Assembly (NCBI RefSeq): GCF_001855385.1
Contig: NZ_MKIE01000008.1
Location: 1-64,000 of the forward strand
From: Andreesenia angusta
GTDB taxonomy: Bacteria > Bacillota > Clostridia > Tissierellales > Gottschalkiaceae
Direction of reading: 5' to 3'
DNA length: 64,000 nucleotides
Positions within the stretch are counted from its first letter, which is position 1. Every line of letters begins with the position of its first letter. Position numbers and translations under genes: made by a program. Positions 60,961-64,000 of the stretch are shown here, piece after piece. The notes below the pieces were generated by a model. The model was not told the origin of the DNA and ran no database searches. It saw nothing but the letters and a program-made list of their open reading frames with translations.

Positions 60961-62047
60961 CAACTACAAGCTTTCAATCTTCGGGGAGTCACATGGAAAG
61001 GCCATAGGCATGGTTTTAAACGGGCTTCCGGTGGGGATAGAGCTCGACATGGAGCAGATTTCAAAAGAGATGGAGAGAAGAGCTCCAGGAAGAGACAATC
61101 TCTCCACACCTAGAGTGGAGGGCGACCAGTTTGAGATAGTCAGCGGGATACTCGACGACACCACTACGGGGGCGCCGCTTTGCTCTATGATCTGGAACTC
61201 AAGCCAGAGGTCTAAAGACTACAGCCATATAAGGTATGTGATGAGGCCGGGGCATGCAGACTACCCTGGATTTGTGAAGTACAAGGGGTTCAACGACTAC
61301 AGAGGCGGAGGGCATTTCTCTGGAAGGATAACTGCGCCTGTGGTCTTTGCTGGAGCGGTGGCCAAGCAGATACTTGCCAGAAAAGGCATAACTGTAGGGG
61401 CCCATATAAAGAGCATCGGGTCAGTCAGCGAAGAGTCTTTCGACGCTGTGAACTTGAACGCCGAGACGCTACTGGAGCTTGCCAAAAAGCCTTTCCCGGT
61501 GATAGACGAAAGTGCAGGAGAGGCCATGAAGCAAGTTATACTGGAGGCCAAAGAGGAGCTTGACTCTGTAGGCGGAACGGTGGAAGTAGGCGTCACTGGG
61601 ATACCTGTGGGGATAGGAGATCCGTTCTTCGACTCGGTGGAGAGCAAGATAGCGAGCCTTGTGTTCTCGGTTCCGGGGACCAAAGGGCTGGAGTTTGGAG
61701 CAGGCTTTGCCATAAGCGATATGAAGGGCTCCGAGTCCAACGACGAGTACTATATGGACGGAGATGCTGTAAAGACATATACAAACAACAACGGAGGCAT
61801 TACAGGGGGAATTTCAAACGGAATGCCGATAGTATACTCTGTGGCGATAAAGCCCACTTCTTCTATATCCAAGAAGCAGAGGACTATAGACGTGAAAGAG
61901 CAGAGTGAGACGGAGCTTGAAGTGCACGGCAGACATGACCCTTGCATAGTCCACAGAACGGTTCCTGTGCTGGAAGCCATAACGGCCATAGCGATACTTG
62001 ACCTAATGCTTGGAACGGAAGGAGCGAGCGGATTTGAACCTAGATGA
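60941..62047 (+). CDS. aroC: Chorismate synthase
   Basis: 368 residues. GESHGKAIGMVLNGLPVG, RRAPGRDNLSTPR, RPGHADYPG, GRITAPVVFAGAVAKQIL and GRHDPCIVHRTVPV are family blocks. Makes chorismate with reduced FMN. Start ATG overlapping aroA, strong GGAGGTG upstream. Ends 14 bases into pheA. Confidence 0.94.
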   Translation: MSGIWGSNYKLSIFGESHGKAIGMVLNGLPVGIELDMEQISKEMERRAPGRDNLSTPRVEGDQFEIVSGILDDTTTGAPLCSMIWNSSQRSKDYSHIRYVMRPGHADYPGFVKYKGFNDYRGGGHFSGRITAPVVFAGAVAKQILARKGITVGAHIKSIGSVSEESFDAVNLNAETLLELAKKPFPVIDESAGEAMKQVILEAKEELDSVGGTVEVGVTGIPVGIGDPFFDSVESKIASLVFSVPGTKGLEFGAGFAISDMKGSESNDEYYMDGDAVKTYTNNNGGITGGISNGMPIVYSVAIKPTSSISKKQRTIDVKEQSETELEVHGRHDPCIVHRTVPVLEAITAIAILDLMLGTEGASGFEPR

Positions 62048-63188
62048 TATAAGAGTGCAGATAGACGAGATAGATGAGAAGCTGACGGCGCTCTTTGAAA
62101 AGAGAATGGACTTGGTGCTCCAAGTGGCCAAGTACAAAGAAGAGACAGGGCAGAAGATATTCGACAGCGAGAGAGAGAAAAAGGTCATAGATAAGAACAA
62201 GGGATACCTCAAGAACAAGGCGTACGAGAAGTCGCTAGAGGACTTCTACAACGACATGATGGCTATAAGCAGAAAGTTTCAGGCCAAGCAGATATTCTCA
62301 AGCGATATAGAGGATATATCGGACTCTGAAGTCGAGAAAATAGTGAAGCTGGCTAAAACCAGAAAGGCAAGCCCTAAGGTGTGCTACCAGGGAGTGCCTG
62401 GAGCCTACAGCGAAGAGGCCCTTATAGCTACTTTCGGGCCTGACACAGAGAGGGTAAACGTAAAGGAGTTTGAAGACGTATTCAATAAGCTTCAAGAAGA
62501 GGATATAGACTACGGAATACTCCCTATAGAGAACTCCTCCACAGGGAGCATCTCGGAGGTCTACGACCTTATGAGGGAATACGGATACTATGTGGTGGGA
62601 GAGACGAGCATAAAAGTGGACCAGAACTTGCTTGGAGTTCCCGGAACTTCGCTAGAAGACATAGCGGAAGTCTACTCACACCCTCAGGGGCTTAAGCAGA
62701 GCGAGGAATTCCTAAAGCAGCATGGCGACTGGAAGCTGGTGCCTTTCAGGAATACGGCCGAAAGCGCAAAGCTGGTGAGCGAATCCGGCTCCAAGGAGAA
62801 GGCAGCCATAGCCAGCAGAAGAGCTGCTGAGCTATACGGACTCGAGGTAGTAGAGCCTAGCATAAATTACAACAATAACAACCACACAAGATTTGTGATA
62901 ATAGGGAAGAACTTGGAGATAAACGACGACGCCAACAAGGTCAGCATAATATTTGCGGCACCTCACAAAGCAGGGGCTCTTTACGGAGCGCTTAGCTATT
63001 TTGCAGAGAACAATTTGAATATGCAGAGGATAGAGTCCAGGCCTGTGATAGAGAAGTCGTGGGAATATTTCTTCTATATAGACTTCGAGGGCAATCTGAA
63101 AGACGAAAACCTGAAGAAGGCCATAGTTGAGATAGAGAGGAACAGCACCTACTTTAAACTCCTTGGAAACTACAAAAGCCATATATAG
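62034..63188 (+). CDS. pheA: Bifunctional chorismate mutase / prephenate dehydratase
   Basis: 384 residues. Chorismate mutase domain (about 1-85: LDDIRVQIDEIDEKLTALFEKRMDLVLQVAKYK). Prephenate dehydratase domain (about 105-285: VCYQGVPGAYSEEAL, PIENSSTGSI, and NNNNHTRFVIIG with the Thr-Arg-Phe site). ACT domain (about 295-384) with the ESRP motif binding Phe. TTG at 62034 chosen because AAGGAG is 9 bases upstream and the MNLDDIR start fits the family. Confidence 0.93.
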   Translation: MNLDDIRVQIDEIDEKLTALFEKRMDLVLQVAKYKEETGQKIFDSEREKKVIDKNKGYLKNKAYEKSLEDFYNDMMAISRKFQAKQIFSSDIEDISDSEVEKIVKLAKTRKASPKVCYQGVPGAYSEEALIATFGPDTERVNVKEFEDVFNKLQEEDIDYGILPIENSSTGSISEVYDLMREYGYYVVGETSIKVDQNLLGVPGTSLEDIAEVYSHPQGLKQSEEFLKQHGDWKLVPFRNTAESAKLVSESGSKEKAAIASRRAAELYGLEVVEPSINYNNNNHTRFVIIGKNLEINDDANKVSIIFAAPHKAGALYGALSYFAENNLNMQRIESRPVIEKSWEYFFYIDFEGNLKDENLKKAIVEIERNSTYFKLLGNYKSHI

Positions 63189-63207
63189 GGGACTGCGAGG
63201 AGGAGAC

Positions 63208-63729
63208 ATGAGATTGAAGGAACATATAATACTAATTGGAATGCCGGGCTGCGGAAAGACCAGCTTTGGGAGAGACATTGCCAAGCAGCTAGGAGTAGAG
63301 CTTTACGACACTGACGAATTCCTAGAAAAGATGCAGGGCAAGAGCATACCAGATATATTCCAAGAAGAGGGCGAAGACCGCTTCAGGAAGTACGAGACCG
63401 AGTCGCTGAGGGCCGTGCTAAAGAAAGGCCCGGCTGTAATAGCTACAGGCGGAGGAATAGTGAAGCTTCCTGAGAACAGGGAGCTGATGAAAAACGGTGG
63501 GACTGTGGTATTTATAGACAGGCCGCTCGACAATATATTCTCTGACGTAGACACGGAGTCGAGGCCGCTTCTTTCGCAGAACAAGGAAAGGCTTCAAAGC
63601 CTTTACGAAGAGAGGTATGATCTCTTCGTTGAAACGGCAGACTTGAGAGTCGTGAACGACAGGTGCTACGAAGAAGTGCTAGAAGAGATAGTGGAGACTG
63701 TAAAAGACATAGTGGAAGGGGCTGAGTAA
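63208..63729 (+). CDS. aroK: Shikimate kinase
   Basis: 173 residues. Walker A IGMPGCGKTS, DTDEF (Mg2+), RFRKYE (shikimate) and ATGGGIV. Phosphorylates shikimate. ATG at 63208 chosen for AGGAGGAG 3-7 bases upstream; the ORF is open further. Between pheA and aroQ. Confidence 0.93.
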   Translation: MRLKEHIILIGMPGCGKTSFGRDIAKQLGVELYDTDEFLEKMQGKSIPDIFQEEGEDRFRKYETESLRAVLKKGPAVIATGGGIVKLPENRELMKNGGTVVFIDRPLDNIFSDVDTESRPLLSQNKERLQSLYEERYDLFVETADLRVVNDRCYEEVLEEIVETVKDIVEGAE

Positions 63730-63730
63730 C

Positions 63731-64000
63731 TTGAAGATACTCGTAATAAACGGACCCAATATAAACATGCTTGGAATAAGGGAAAAGGACATATACGGAT
63801 CTGACAACTTCGAGAGTTTGAACGAAGGAGTGGAGGAAAAAGCTAGAGAGCTTGGGCTCGAGGTGGAGCTCTACCAGAGCAATATAGAGGGCGAAATAGT
63901 GACGAAGATACAGCAGGCTTATGGCGTGTTTGACGGCATAGTCATAAACCCAGGGGCCTACACCCACTACAGCATAGCCATACTGGATGCCTTAAAAGCT
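63731..64000 (+). CDS. aroQ: 3-dehydroquinate dehydratase, type II (cut by window end)
   Basis: First 90 residues. ILVINGPNINMLGIREKDIYG holds the catalytic Tyr loop, and FDGIVINPGAYTHYSIAILDAL the substrate His region. Type II dodecameric enzyme for the third pathway step. TTG start one base after the aroK stop. The end lies beyond the window. Confidence 0.92.
   Translation, partial: MKILVINGPNINMLGIREKDIYGSDNFESLNEGVEEKARELGLEVELYQSNIEGEIVTKIQQAYGVFDGIVINPGAYTHYSIAILDALKA

Noticed and set aside
1-64000. CRISPR arrays, tRNA and rRNA genes
   Set aside because: No regularly spaced repeats, cloverleaf or rRNA segments were recognised on either strand.

Overview
The window looks like chromosomal DNA of an anaerobic, low-to-moderate GC member of the Clostridia. 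The evidence is the purine-rich Shine-Dalgarno sites, very frequent TTG starts, heavy AGA/AGG/ATA codon use, T-box and lysine riboswitch control, a Re-type citrate synthase, and a probable selenocysteine gene. I cannot name the genus.

Bases 1-3100 are an accessory, more AT-rich island. It holds the right end of an IS3-family element, a frameshifted serine recombinase remnant, a secreted YHYH-domain protein, and an ImmR-like repressor plus ImmA-like protein pair. Between that pair lies a tiny gene that reads as a BFD-like [2Fe-2S] protein with an in-frame TGA at a Cys-like position, a SECIS-like hairpin and a natural stop 14 codons later. I consider it a selenoprotein that ordinary gene calling truncates. 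Bases 3150-14200 are chromosomal genes: a PH-domain protein, a tocopherol-cyclase-like protein, two membrane diguanylate cyclases, a Ca2+-type P-ATPase, an orphan microcompartment shell protein, and a MoxR/VWA pair followed by an unknown protein.

Bases 14350-23850 carry two ABC uptake systems: a DUF3798 lipoprotein with a sugar-type ATPase and two permeases, and a complete liv branched-chain amino acid system. In each, a terminator hairpin separates the binding-protein gene from the membrane genes. An M16 peptidase and a beta-lactamase-fold hydrolase follow.

Bases 26328-30680 are the lysine operon lysA-asd-dapA-dapB on the minus strand behind a lysine riboswitch. An M20 amidohydrolase follows on the plus strand, then a Re-citrate synthase - aconitase - proB - proA - pyruvate carboxylase cluster. 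That cluster links pyruvate to oxaloacetate and citrate, and through glutamate to proline. Bases 41339-48634 are a ten-gene Mrp/Mbh-type cation/proton antiporter operon with a split MrpA and three large antiporter-like subunits, but no hydrogenase module.

The last part contains xpt behind a terminator-bearing leader, a small alarmone synthetase, DegV, a class IV aminotransferase, T-box controlled leuA, ilvB-ilvN, and a full aromatic operon aroF-tyrA-aroB-aroA-aroC-pheA-aroK-aroQ (last gene cut by the window end). In front of aroF is a promoter, a 53-codon ORF with ten Tyr/Phe/Trp codons in a run of thirteen, and an intrinsic terminator. This looks like ribosome-mediated attenuation of the aromatic pathway. 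The selenoprotein and this aromatic leader peptide are the two observations most worth following up.
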